DNA of 64,000 bases from Streptomyces liliifuscus (GCF_016598615.1 NZ_CP066831.1:4092001-4156000), one strand, 5' to 3'; shown: positions 41,485 through 50,310, numbered from the stretch's first letter. The notes: generated by a model from the sequence alone, not told the origin. Program-made: numbers and translations.

Positions 41485-43100
41485 CAGTCGTCCGCCCCTT
41501 CCAAGGCCGCGCCCGCCTCGCCCTGGACCTGCCAGTTCACGTCGAAGCCCGGGAAGAACAGGGGTACTTGAGCGGTGACCGTGGCTTTCATGACCGGCCC
41601 GGCGGGGTTGCAGTCGATCCCAGCGTCGCCCCAGGCACCCGGCAGGTTCTCGCCGCCGGCGGCAGCACAGGCACCCTGGTAGTCACCCTCGACGGCGTAC
41701 GCCGCCGTCGCGGCCCTGGCCGCCTCGTCCGCCGCGTTCCCCGCGAGGGAGTACGTGTAGCCGTACAGCACGCACTGCCACAGGATCGTCATCACGACCA
41801 GCAGGATGGGGAACATCCCGGCGAATTCGAGGGTGACCGCTCCTCGGTCGCCGCCCTTGCGGCGCAGGGCCAGGGCCCCACGGTCCGAGGACGCCTTACG
41901 ACGCCGGCCGCCGCCACCGCCCTCCTGCTGGACCACCAGATCCAGCTCGCCCGCCAGGGCCCACAGCGCCTGTTTGACCGTGGAGCGGGCGTCCAGGTCC
42001 TGCATGCGGCCGGCGTCGACCACCGACTGGAGCTCCTTGAAGGCGGCGGGCACCGTGGAACGGGCGACCTTCGTGCCGGTGACGCGTTCGACGAGGGAGG
42101 GCTGTATCTCCGTACCGCGCGAGAAGCGGTTGACGACCGTCAGCGTCTCCTCGGCCTTGCGGATCTGGAGGCGGTCCCACATGCGGACCATGCGTTTGGC
42201 GGCGCGGACGGCGACCACGTCGGGGGTGACCAACAGCAGGGCCTGGTCGGCCAGTTCGACGGCCGCCGCGTTCGCGGCGTTCAGCTGGGCGCCGCAGTCG
42301 ACGACCACGACCTCGTAGCGGGAGCGCAGGGCGGCGAGGACCTGGCGGGCCACGCGGTCGGTGATCTCCTCGCCGCGTTCGCCCTCGGCGGGGGCGAGGA
42401 GGAGGCCGAGTCCGGTGTCGTGGGTGTAGACGGCGTCCTGGAGCACGCGCGGGTTGATGTCGCTGATCCCGGCGAGGTCGGCGATGGAGCGGCGGAACTG
42501 CACGTCCAGGTACGAGGCCACGTCCCCCGACTGGAGGTCGAGGTCGAGCAGGGCGACCGAGCGGCCCGACGCCTGGGCGGCCAGGGCGAGCTGGACCGCG
42601 GCGACGGTGGCGCCGACGCCGCCCTTCGCCCCGGTGACGGTGACGACCCGGCCGCCAGGTCCCGCGTACAACTCTGGTGTGCCGCTGCCGAGATGGCGCC
42701 GCATGCCCATGGACCAGGCGGCGGCCGCGTGGACGCGTTCGGCGAGGGCGTCGTAGCCGAGGGGCAGGCCGATGATGCCGCGGGCGCCGGAGTCCATGGC
42801 TGCGGTGAGCACGTTGGTGCTGGTGTCGGCGGTGATGAGGACGACGCCGACGGCCGGGAAGCTCATCACCAGGTCGCGGATGACGTCGAGCGCCGGGACC
42901 GGGCCGATCCGCTCGTGGACGAGGACGACCTCGGGCAGCTCGTCCAGCGACTCCGCGGCGAGCCGGGCCAGGGTGTCCAGCAGGGCCGTGGTGTCCGCGA
43001 CGGGCGGCGCGGGTTCGGTGTCGGCGAGCTGGCTCAGCAGCGTGGTGAGCGCGCGGGCCGAGTCGATGTCGCCGACGGCGGGGAGGATGCGGATGGTCAT
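41484..43100 (-). CDS. CpaE-like ATPase fused to a TadE domain
   Basis: 538 residues in one uninterrupted frame. Residues 1-135 look like the atypical receiver domain of CpaE/TadZ. Residues 150-400 are a ParA/MinD-type ATPase with deviant Walker A KGGVGAT (159-165), SVALLDLDLQSGDVASYLDV, YEVVVVDCGAQLNAA and LLVTPDVVAVRAAKRM. A Gly/Arg/Lys-rich linker (about 390-417) leads to a complete TadE pseudopilin (418-538: DRGAVTLEFAGMFPILLVVM...). CpaE localises pilus machinery; TadE is normally separate. The ATG has GGGGGAC upstream. Confidence 0.9.
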   Translation of the reverse strand: MTIRILPAVGDIDSARALTTLLSQLADTEPAPPVADTTALLDTLARLAAESLDELPEVVLVHERIGPVPALDVIRDLVMSFPAVGVVLITADTSTNVLTAAMDSGARGIIGLPLGYDALAERVHAAAAWSMGMRRHLGSGTPELYAGPGGRVVTVTGAKGGVGATVAAVQLALAAQASGRSVALLDLDLQSGDVASYLDVQFRRSIADLAGISDINPRVLQDAVYTHDTGLGLLLAPAEGERGEEITDRVARQVLAALRSRYEVVVVDCGAQLNAANAAAVELADQALLLVTPDVVAVRAAKRMVRMWDRLQIRKAEETLTVVNRFSRGTEIQPSLVERVTGTKVARSTVPAAFKELQSVVDAGRMQDLDARSTVKQALWALAGELDLVVQQEGGGGGRRRKASSDRGALALRRKGGDRGAVTLEFAGMFPILLVVMTILWQCVLYGYTYSLAGNAADEAARAATAAYAVEGDYQGACAAAGGENLPGAWGDAGIDCNPAGPVMKATVTAQVPLFFPGFDVNWQVQGEAGAALEGADD

Positions 43101-43243
43101 CGGCCGGTCCCCCGGCCTGGCCCGGCGGGCTCTCGGCGCGGCCTGCCGGGCTCCCGGCCCGGACCGCCCGGCCTGCCCGGCTCTCGCTCCGGCCGGTCCG
43201 TCCCTCGGCCTGGCCACGTGGGGGCTGAGCGCATCACGGCCTC

Positions 43244-43957
43244 CTACTTGTCCTCGTCGAGGGTGTACGTGCGGTCGCCGGGGGCGACGGTGGCATCGGT
43301 GCCGCCCGCGACCAGCGCCAGGCGGACGTGTTCCGCGAACGACTCGGCGTACGCCACGCGCTGGGCGTCGGCGGTGTCGAGGGCGAAGGTGATCGGGACG
43401 GCCTCGTTCGCGGTGCGGCGGCGGTCGTTGCTGGACTGGCCCGGGTCGAGGGCGGTCAGCTTGCCGACGTCGATGACGCGGGCGTTCTCGACGATGACCT
43501 TCGACTGGTCCTTGCCGTTGTCGGTCTCGTCCTTGAACGTGGCGTAGATGTTGACCCGGGAGCCCGGGTTGATCTTGCCCGCCACACCGGTCGCCGCGTC
43601 GATCATGATCGCGATCTCCTGCTGGCCGGCCTCCAGTTCGGGCCGGTCCACGATCATGTCCCTCTGGAGCAGCGAGCCCTTCTCCAGCCGGGTGACCGCG
43701 ATCTTGCCGCGGATCTGGGCGAGGTCGGTGACGGCGGTGGACGACAGCCACCGCTCGGGCATCGAGACCTTCTCGAACTGGTCGGACGACAGCTCCCGGT
43801 AGGGCGCGACGTCGTCCTTCAGGCGGTACGCCGCGACCTCGGGACCGACCTTCGAGTTCACGTCGCGGATCACCGAGAGCACTCCGGCGAAGGCGCCCAG
43901 GGCGCACAGGGCCGAGAGGACCAGCAGGATGACGCCGCGGCGCTGGCGTGAATTCAT
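43244..43957 (-). CDS. cpaB: Flp pilus assembly protein CpaB/RcpC
   Basis: 237 residues. One N-terminal membrane helix (GVILLVLSALCALGAFAGVL) followed by an SAF domain (about 45-110: VAAYRLKDDVAPYRELSSDQ, SLLQRDMIVDRP) and an RcpC-like beta domain (QQEIAIMIDAATGVAGKINP, GSRVNIYATF). In Gram-negatives CpaB helps the secretin, so in this monoderm it probably contacts peptidoglycan. It ends 143 bases before the CpaE fusion; that gap is GC-only low-complexity sequence. Confidence 0.9.
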   Translation of the reverse strand: MNSRQRRGVILLVLSALCALGAFAGVLSVIRDVNSKVGPEVAAYRLKDDVAPYRELSSDQFEKVSMPERWLSSTAVTDLAQIRGKIAVTRLEKGSLLQRDMIVDRPELEAGQQEIAIMIDAATGVAGKINPGSRVNIYATFKDETDNGKDQSKVIVENARVIDVGKLTALDPGQSSNDRRRTANEAVPITFALDTADAQRVAYAESFAEHVRLALVAGGTDATVAPGDRTYTLDEDK

Positions 43958-44112
43958 GACGCGGACAACCTCGATCGGGGGGCGGGGACAGCGGGGTCGA
44001 GCGGTTGTGCCTGGCTGTTTCGTTCTGCGTGCCTGGTGCTGCGTGCCTCGTATCTCGTTCTACGTGCCTGTTGTGCACCGTTATTCAGGTGTACGTACAT
44101 GACTTACGTGGT

Positions 44113-45090
44113 TTACGAAGTCCCTCGGGGCAGGGCACGTACCGAAGAAGCTGCCCGCACCGTGGCCCTCGGAAGCTCCTGGGGCGGTGGCAAAGGTGCC
44201 GCACAGAATCCGCAGCGGTCGCCGATGAGTTCAAGACCGCACCAGTGACACTCCTCGCGCCGCACGGACGAGACGAGTTGGTAGAGCACGGAGACGTCGT
44301 AGAGCCCGGCGGCGAACTCGGCGACCTTGCCCGTGCCCCACCAGCGCCCGGACTCGGCGGGCAGCGGTACGGTCGTGACGCCCTGGACGCGCCAGGCGGG
44401 CGCGAGGGTCCCGGTGAGCCACTCGGCGGGCAGCTGTCCGGCCGCGACGAGCATCCGTGTCCCGAACTCGGGCCCGGTGAGCTCCTCCTGGCCGACGCGG
44501 ACCAGTTGCGGCCGCGGATTGGCCAGTACGGCGAACTGGGCGCCCGGCACCCATGACTTGGCGTGCGACTTCAGGGACACGGGGATGCGGTCCAGCTTGG
44601 CGACCGAGCCGAGCAGGGCGCCCGCGTAGATGTAGTGGGCGAGCAGCCGCGCGGAGGAGGCGAGCACGCCGGGGCTGAAGTCGCAGACGGAGAGCTGGCG
44701 CAACTGCTGGGCGAGCAGGGCGAGTCCGAGCGGCGGCAGGTCCAGGGCGAGCAGCGCGATGCGGTCGCTCTCCAGGACGGAGCGCACGGCGTGCAGGCGC
44801 CGGGTGATGTCACCGGGTGTGGAGGCCGGGTACAGCGCGATCACATACCCGTGCTGCTCGATGAGCGCGTGCATCCCCGTGAGGGAGCTTTCGAGGCTTT
44901 CGAGGGGCTGGACGGCGGCGGGCGGGGTCTGCCGGTCGTGCGGTGGGAGCACCAGGTCGGAACTGGTGACGGCTATCGCGGTCGGCACGCTGCACACCAC
45001 CCCGTTCACTGCGGCGGGGTGGTCAACCACCGCCTCAGATCGCCCCTGATTTCGCCATCGAACCTTCACGGAAGAACGCGAATCTGTCAC
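44113..45090 (-). CDS. Zinc-ribbon protein of unknown function heading the Tad locus
   Basis: 325 residues from a GTG with GGAAGGG six bases upstream. The body has alternating hydrophobic and charged segments (VICSVPTAIAVTSSDLVL-type strands, LLALDLPPLGLALLAQQLRQ helix) without a fold I recognise. The C-terminus has a zinc-ribbon pattern CHWCGLELIGDRCGFC (two CxxC knuckles). No signal peptide or membrane helix, so cytoplasmic. It is on the same strand 155 bases upstream of cpaB and may be the first gene or the regulator of the cluster. Confidence 0.7.
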   Translation of the reverse strand: MTDSRSSVKVRWRNQGRSEAVVDHPAAVNGVVCSVPTAIAVTSSDLVLPPHDRQTPPAAVQPLESLESSLTGMHALIEQHGYVIALYPASTPGDITRRLHAVRSVLESDRIALLALDLPPLGLALLAQQLRQLSVCDFSPGVLASSARLLAHYIYAGALLGSVAKLDRIPVSLKSHAKSWVPGAQFAVLANPRPQLVRVGQEELTGPEFGTRMLVAAGQLPAEWLTGTLAPAWRVQGVTTVPLPAESGRWWGTGKVAEFAAGLYDVSVLYQLVSSVRREECHWCGLELIGDRCGFCAAPLPPPQELPRATVRAASSVRALPRGTS

Positions 45091-45250
45091 TGTGCGCCCT
45101 TCCGCAACTGCACCTTATCCACGGCATGCGCCGCTCAACACCGGATCCGCGAGATCACCTCACACAAGGTGCGTAGGTGATCCACACAGAGTGAGGCGCA
45201 TATGCCTCAACTCGACGGTACGGCAAGGGCGTTGACCTCCGTCAGAGGTC

Positions 45251-45277
45251 TTGACAACCCGATTGGTCTGGACCACC
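45251..45277 (+). promoter_or_regulatory. Chitinase promoter with DasR-like (dre) box
   Basis: TTGACA (45251-45256) is a consensus -35. The box ATTGGTCTGGACCACC (45262-45277) matches the DasR consensus ACTGGTCTAGACCAGT at the symmetric TGGTC..GACCA core and lies in the spacer/-10 region. GlcNAc-responsive DasR represses chitinase genes in Streptomyces through such sites. Confidence 0.8.
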
Positions 45278-45347
45278 TTGGACCTCCAGCGGTGGCCACC
45301 GTAGTCGTCCCCCACTTTTGACTCCCACTCCCCCACCGGAGGCCCCA

Positions 45348-47054
45348 GTGGACCGCGTACCAGGCATGCCCAGACGCAGACGGACCTGGGCGGCAGCCCT
45401 CGCCACCGCACTCGCCGCGTCCGTCCTCTCCCTTGCCGGAGCCGGCCAGGCCTCGGCCGCCGACGTCAACAACACCAAGAACGCCGGCTACGAGTCGGGG
45501 CTCTCCAGCTGGACCTGCTCGGCGGGCAGCGGCGCCACCGTCTCCTCCCCCGTGCACGGCGGCGCGTCCGCCCTCAAGGCCACGCCCGCCGGGCAGGACA
45601 ACGCCAGGTGCAGCCAGACCGTGGCGGTGCGGCCCAACTCGACCTACACGCTGAGCGCGTGGGTGCAGGGCGGGTACGCCTACCTCGGGGCGAGCGGCAC
45701 GGGTACGACGGACGTGTCGACCTGGACCCCGGACTCCTCCTCCTGGAAGCAGCTGACGACGTCCTTCACGACGGGCTCGTCCACGACCTCCGTGACCGTC
45801 TACACGCACGGCTGGTACGGACAGGCGGCCTACTTCGCCGACGACGTCTCCGTGTTCGGGCCCGACGGGGGCGGGGGCGGCGACCCCGATCCGGTCGTCC
45901 CCTCGACACCGGCCGGTCTGAACGTGGCGTCCACGACCTCCTCCTCCGTCTCCCTGGCCTGGAACACGGTGTCGGGCGCGACCGGCTACAACGTCTACCG
46001 CGCCGGTACGAAGGTCCTCGCGGTGACCGGCACCTCGGCGACGGTCACCGGACTCGCCGCCTCCACCTCGTACTCCTTCCAGGTCACCGCGACGAACGCG
46101 GCCGGTGAGTCGGTGAAGTCGACGGCGGTCACCGGGACGACCAAGGCGAACTCGGGCGGCGGGACCGGCCTGCCCAAGCACGCGGTGACGGGCTACTGGC
46201 AGAACTTCAACAACGGCGCGGCCGTCCAGAAGATCTCCGACGTCCAGTCCCAGTACGACATCATCGCGGTGTCCTTCGCCGACGCCACGACGACACCGGG
46301 CGCCGTGACCTTCAACCTCGACTCGGCAGGGCTCGGCGGCTACACCGTCGACCAGTTCAAGGCGGACGTCCGGGCCAAGCAGGCCGCGGGCAAGAAGGTG
46401 ATCATCTCGATCGGCGGCGAGCGCGGCACGGTCTCGGTGAACGACTCCGCCTCGGCGACGAACTTCGCCAACTCCGTGTACTCACTGATGCAGACGTACG
46501 GCTTCGACGGCGTCGACATCGACCTGGAGAACGGTCTCAACGCCACGTACATGACGCAGGCGCTGCGGTCCCTGTCCTCGAAGGCGGGCTCCTCGCTGAT
46601 CATCACGATGGCCCCGCAGACGATCGACATGCAGTCGACGTCGAACTCCTACTTCCAGACGGCCCTGAACATCAAGGACATCCTCACGGTCGTCAACATG
46701 CAGTACTACAACAGCGGTTCGATGCTCGGCTGCGACGGCAAGGTGTACTCGCAGGGCTCGGTGGACTTCCTCACCGCCCTCGCCTGCATCCAGCTGGAGG
46801 GCGGCCTCGCCCCGTCCCAGGTGGGCCTCGGCCTGCCGGCCTCGACGAGGGGCGCGGGCAGCGGCTACGTCTCCCCGAGCATCGTGAACAACGCCCTGGA
46901 CTGCCTCGCCAAGGGCACCAACTGCGGCTCCTTCAAACCGTCCAGGACCTACCCGGACCTGCGCGGCGCGATGACCTGGTCGACGAACTGGGACGCCACG
47001 GCCGGCAACGCGTGGTCGAACGCCGTGGGACCGCACGTGCACGGACTGCCGTAG
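45348..47054 (+). CDS. Secreted GH18 chitinase with carbohydrate-binding and FN3 domains
   Basis: 568 residues from the GTG that follows GGAGG by five bases. Signal peptide to about residue 37 (RRRTWAAALATALAASVLSL then AGAGQASA). A carbohydrate-binding module (38-171), Gly/Asp/Pro linker, one fibronectin III domain (about 183-268), then the GH18 barrel (276-560) with SIGGE (355-359) and catalytic Glu394 in FDGVDIDLE. It hydrolyses chitin outside the cell, and the dre box in its promoter fits induction by chitin breakdown products. Confidence 0.95.
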   Translation: MDRVPGMPRRRRTWAAALATALAASVLSLAGAGQASAADVNNTKNAGYESGLSSWTCSAGSGATVSSPVHGGASALKATPAGQDNARCSQTVAVRPNSTYTLSAWVQGGYAYLGASGTGTTDVSTWTPDSSSWKQLTTSFTTGSSTTSVTVYTHGWYGQAAYFADDVSVFGPDGGGGGDPDPVVPSTPAGLNVASTTSSSVSLAWNTVSGATGYNVYRAGTKVLAVTGTSATVTGLAASTSYSFQVTATNAAGESVKSTAVTGTTKANSGGGTGLPKHAVTGYWQNFNNGAAVQKISDVQSQYDIIAVSFADATTTPGAVTFNLDSAGLGGYTVDQFKADVRAKQAAGKKVIISIGGERGTVSVNDSASATNFANSVYSLMQTYGFDGVDIDLENGLNATYMTQALRSLSSKAGSSLIITMAPQTIDMQSTSNSYFQTALNIKDILTVVNMQYYNSGSMLGCDGKVYSQGSVDFLTALACIQLEGGLAPSQVGLGLPASTRGAGSGYVSPSIVNNALDCLAKGTNCGSFKPSRTYPDLRGAMTWSTNWDATAGNAWSNAVGPHVHGLP

Positions 47055-47062
47055 CCCGGCGG

Positions 47063-47095
47063 CCGCCGCCCGGGCTTCCACAGCCCGGGCGGCGG
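47063..47095. terminator. Hairpin terminator between chitinase and Nramp-like genes
   Basis: A perfect 14-bp stem CCGCCGCCCGGGCT / AGCCCGGGCGGCGG with loop TCCAC, 8 bases after the chitinase stop and 24 bases past the convergent transporter stop. Confidence 0.88.
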
Positions 47096-47119
47096 GCCGG
47101 CCCTGGTCGGATCCTCGGA

Positions 47120-48517
47120 TCAGAAGAACTCCGACCAGGGCTGGTCCCAGATCTGCTTCACGCACAGGACGACGAAGATCAGGCCCGCGATCGTCAGCAT
47201 GGAGTTGCTCAGCATGCCGTTGCGCCATTCCGCGGGCGTGCGGGAGGAGTTGAGGAGCCAGACCAGGGTGAGGGCGAGGAAGGGGAGGAAGGCCGCGCCC
47301 AGGACTCCGTACAGGATGATCAGGCGGAAGGGCTCGCCCTGGAAGAGCAGGACGATGGGCGGGAAGGTCAGCCACAGGAGGTAGGCGCGGAAGGGCCAGG
47401 AGCGCTCGCGGGCGCCGGAGGCCACCTCCTCGCCGGACGTCGTCCCCTCCCCGGACGTCGCCTTCCCCGCCGGGGTCTTCCCTTCGCCGGTCGCTCGGCC
47501 GGCCCGGTCCTTGCGGTAGCGCTCCACGAAGTCCGCGAACATCAGGCTCACGCCGTGCCAGACGCCGATCAGGGACGTGAAGGACGTGGCGAAGAAGCCG
47601 ATGAGGAAGAACTTGGCGGTCGCCGTGCCGTACTCGTCCTCCAGGATGTCGCCGAGCTGGATCAGGCCCTTGTCGCCGCTCGCGATGGCCACGTTGGAGG
47701 AGTGCAGGAGTTCCGCGCCGACGAAGAGCATCGAGATGACGAAGATGCCGGTGGTGATGTACGCGACGCGGTTGTCCAGGCGCATCACCTTCATCCAGCC
47801 GGTGTTCGTCCAGCCCTTCGCGTTGACCCAGTAGCCGTACGCGGCGAGCGTGATGGTGCCGCCCACACCGCCGATCAGGCCGAGCGTGTTGAGGATCGAG
47901 TCCTTCTCGTCGGGGAGGACCGGGAGCAGGCCCGCGAAGGCGTCGCCGAGGTTCGGGGTGACGCGGATCGCCAGGTAGACCGTGACGACGAACATCACGC
48001 CGACCAGGACGGTCATGACCTTCTCGAAGACCGCGTACTTGTTGAACCAGACGAAGGCCAGGCCGACCAGACCGGTCAGGACGGCCCACCACTCCAGGTC
48101 CATGACGTCCGGGAAGAGCGCCTGCAGTGGCAGGCCCGAGGAGGACATGGCCGCGGCTCCGTAGACGAAGCCCCAGATGACGACGTACACGACGAAGAAC
48201 CACGACGTCCAACGGCCCAGGCTGGCCCAGCCGTCGAAGAGCGTGCGGCCGGTGGACAGATGCCAGCGGCCCGCCGCCTCGGCCAGCGAGATCTTGACGA
48301 GACAGCCGATGACGGCGGCCCACAGGAGCGTGTAGCCGAAGTTCGAGCCCGCGATGAGCGTGGCGACGAGGTCGCCGGCGCCGACGCCCGTCGCGGCCAC
48401 CACGATGCCGGGGCCGATGTATTTCCAACTGGACTTGCGGGGAACGGAGAGGGCCTTCCCCGTCTCTCCCGTGGCCGTGCTTCCAGTGGTGTCCGCGTTC
48501 CCAGAGGTGTCAGCCAT
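47120..48517 (-). CDS. Nramp-family transporter, divergent metal motifs
   Basis: 465 residues from ATG 48517. About eleven membrane helices; the N-terminal block KYIGPGIVVAATGVGAGDLV and the later GGVGGTITLAAYGYWVNAKG align with Nramp helices 1 and 6. The canonical metal-binding DPGN and MPH motifs are replaced by GAGD and LAAY, so Mn/Fe transport by the usual mechanism is unlikely. A Gly/Glu/Thr-rich cytoplasmic loop (about 325-355, TGEGKTPAGKATSGEG) is inserted. No ribosome site is obvious. Confidence 0.85.
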   Translation of the reverse strand: MADTSGNADTTGSTATGETGKALSVPRKSSWKYIGPGIVVAATGVGAGDLVATLIAGSNFGYTLLWAAVIGCLVKISLAEAAGRWHLSTGRTLFDGWASLGRWTSWFFVVYVVIWGFVYGAAAMSSSGLPLQALFPDVMDLEWWAVLTGLVGLAFVWFNKYAVFEKVMTVLVGVMFVVTVYLAIRVTPNLGDAFAGLLPVLPDEKDSILNTLGLIGGVGGTITLAAYGYWVNAKGWTNTGWMKVMRLDNRVAYITTGIFVISMLFVGAELLHSSNVAIASGDKGLIQLGDILEDEYGTATAKFFLIGFFATSFTSLIGVWHGVSLMFADFVERYRKDRAGRATGEGKTPAGKATSGEGTTSGEEVASGARERSWPFRAYLLWLTFPPIVLLFQGEPFRLIILYGVLGAAFLPFLALTLVWLLNSSRTPAEWRNGMLSNSMLTIAGLIFVVLCVKQIWDQPWSEFF

Positions 48518-48707
48518 GCGGATCAAGAAAGCGTAAAGAGAACGGGGGCACAAGAGGGCGTGCGGCGATCACCACCCGATGTGCACAGGTGAGGAGTGCG
48601 CGCATCGGGGAGAAGACGTCCGGCGGGCCCCGGCGGCTGGGCGCGCCACCGGGGCCCGGGCTGTGGTTCCGGAGGTTGACAACGGTTCGTCCGGAACTCG
48701 CGGGGCA

Positions 48708-49181
48708 CTACAGCTGTCGCCGACCACAGCCGTCGGACCCGCACGTGCCGAGTTCGAACCAGAGGGTCCGGCCCGGCCCGTCCTGGTGGCAGCCCCAGCG
48801 CCACGCGAGCGCATCCACCAGGAACATCCCGCAGCCGCCCACCGCGGTGCCCGCTCGGGACACCTCCGGAGGGCGGCGGCCCGCCTCGGAGACCTCGCAG
48901 CGCAGGACTCCGTGCGCGGCCGAGAGGGTGAGGCGGAGGCGACTCGCCGCGTGTATGAGGGCGTTGGTGACGAGTTCGCTGACGAGCAGCTCCGCCGTGT
49001 CGCTCTGTTCCGCGAGCCCCCAGCCCTCCAGCTGCCGCCTGACCTCCGCGCGGGCCTCGGCCGCCGCGACGGGACGGGGGTCGTACACGACGCTCGAGTG
49101 GCCTGCTCCCAAGGGTGGTTGGGGGTACCAGCCGTACGCGGCGTCGGGATCCGGAAGATGTCCTCCGGAGAGTTCCAGCAT
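48708..49181 (-). CDS. HATPase-domain anti-sigma/serine kinase-like regulator
   Basis: 157 residues from the ATG that gives MLELSGGHLPDPDAAYGWYP. The GHKL domain has N-box LVSELVTNALIHAASRLRLT, and G-boxes RCEVSEAG and VGGCGMFLVDALAWRWGC, typical of the abundant Streptomyces RsbW/SpoIIAB-like family that controls sigma factors or anti-anti-sigma partners. CGSDGCGRR at the C-terminus adds two cysteines. The start is not firmly fixed, since the nearest purine-rich site is 14 bases away. Confidence 0.85.
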   Translation of the reverse strand: MLELSGGHLPDPDAAYGWYPQPPLGAGHSSVVYDPRPVAAAEARAEVRRQLEGWGLAEQSDTAELLVSELVTNALIHAASRLRLTLSAAHGVLRCEVSEAGRRPPEVSRAGTAVGGCGMFLVDALAWRWGCHQDGPGRTLWFELGTCGSDGCGRRQL

Positions 49182-49350
49182 GTCCAAAGCTTCGGCTCCC
49201 CGCGGCTCGTGGACACGGGGAGGACTACCTGAATACCTACCTGAAAACGTGCGTTCGCACCGGTTACGGGTCGTGCGAGTGCCTTCGCCGTACGGGGCAG
49301 CGTACGAGGGCGCGTACGGGACCGTGCGGCGCCGGGTGCCGGGTGTCCGC

Positions 49351-50310
49351 CTACGCGTACTGGACACGGATCAGCGAGCCGTCGCCGGACTCCGCGTCCC
49401 GGAGGTCCACGTACGCGCAGACCTGGCGGGTGAACCACAGGCCCTGGCCCGGTGCCGGACCTTCGGCGGGCGGCGGGACGAAGCCGGCGAGCGGGTCGGT
49501 GATCCGCTCGGGGACGCGCAGCTCGCAGACGCAGGCGGGCGCCTCGCCCCACAGCAGGACCTCGGGGAGGGAGGGTGCGGGGATCGAGGGGGTGTACGGG
49601 CCGGCCGCCTCGGTGACCGCCGTCGCGAACAGGTCGGCGTCCGCGGGGGCGAGTCCGCGCGCCCGGGCCCGCTCGCGGAGGGTCTCGCGGTCCGGTGCGG
49701 TGAGGCGCTCGGCGTCCGGTGGCGGCGGGGGCAGGGCGACCGAGTCCAACTCGTGGACCAGGCGGGCCGGTTGCTCGTACACCGGGGTGTCGGGGTGCGC
49801 GCGGCGGGCGGCGTCGACGATGGCGGGGCCCGCGGTGCGGGTGTCGTACGCGCACAGGGCGGTCGTCGCGAACGGCGCGAAGAGGAGGTTGGCGAGCGAC
49901 TCGTAGCGGATCCACTCGGTGGTCTCGCGCGCCGAACGCCCGGCGCGGCCGGCCCAGTGCGGCTCCATGAGGAGATGGATACGGCCGCCGGGGCCCGCGT
50001 TCGCGGCGAGGTAACCGGCGCTCTGCGCGACGGCGTTGGCCGCCGAGCCCGTGTACCACTCGGTGTGGGGCACGAAGCCGACGCCCTTGGCGTCCGTGCC
50101 CAGCGCGTCCCGCAGGAGGGCGAGTCTGCCCGGGTCGGCGATGGCCACCGGCGGCGGTTCGTCCGGTGCGGCGAGCCCTTCCGCGAGGAAGGGGAGCGCG
50201 GCCGCGACGAACCCGTCGTCGGAGCCGAAGACCGCCATGCGGTGGTCGAACGCCCCTTGGGACGGGGCTGATTGAGCCGGTCGGGACGGCTGGGCCGATT
50301 CGGCGGTCAC
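49351..50310 (-). CDS. MEDS sensor domain protein with degenerate HATPase domain (RsbA-like)
   Basis: 319 residues from a GTG with GAAGGG eight bases upstream. Residues 20-185 are a MEDS domain (HRMAVFGSDDGFVAAALPFL, PHTEWYTGSAANAVAQSAGY, TALCAYDTR), found in methanogen/methylotroph and Streptomyces sensors. The C-terminal part resembles the RsbW HATPase seen in RsbA-like anti-sigma regulators, but the N-box is AVTEAAGPYTP without the TNAxxH motif, so ATP binding may be lost. It ends 170 bases from the neighbouring HATPase gene, same strand. Confidence 0.85.
   Translation of the reverse strand: MTAESAQPSRPAQSAPSQGAFDHRMAVFGSDDGFVAAALPFLAEGLAAPDEPPPVAIADPGRLALLRDALGTDAKGVGFVPHTEWYTGSAANAVAQSAGYLAANAGPGGRIHLLMEPHWAGRAGRSARETTEWIRYESLANLLFAPFATTALCAYDTRTAGPAIVDAARRAHPDTPVYEQPARLVHELDSVALPPPPPDAERLTAPDRETLRERARARGLAPADADLFATAVTEAAGPYTPSIPAPSLPEVLLWGEAPACVCELRVPERITDPLAGFVPPPAEGPAPGQGLWFTRQVCAYVDLRDAESGDGSLIRVQYA

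Noticed and set aside
43101..43243. Collagen-like GPPGLPGSRSG reading frame between CpaB and CpaE
   Set aside because: It arises from low-complexity GC sequence on the antisense strand and has no start signal; treated as intergenic.
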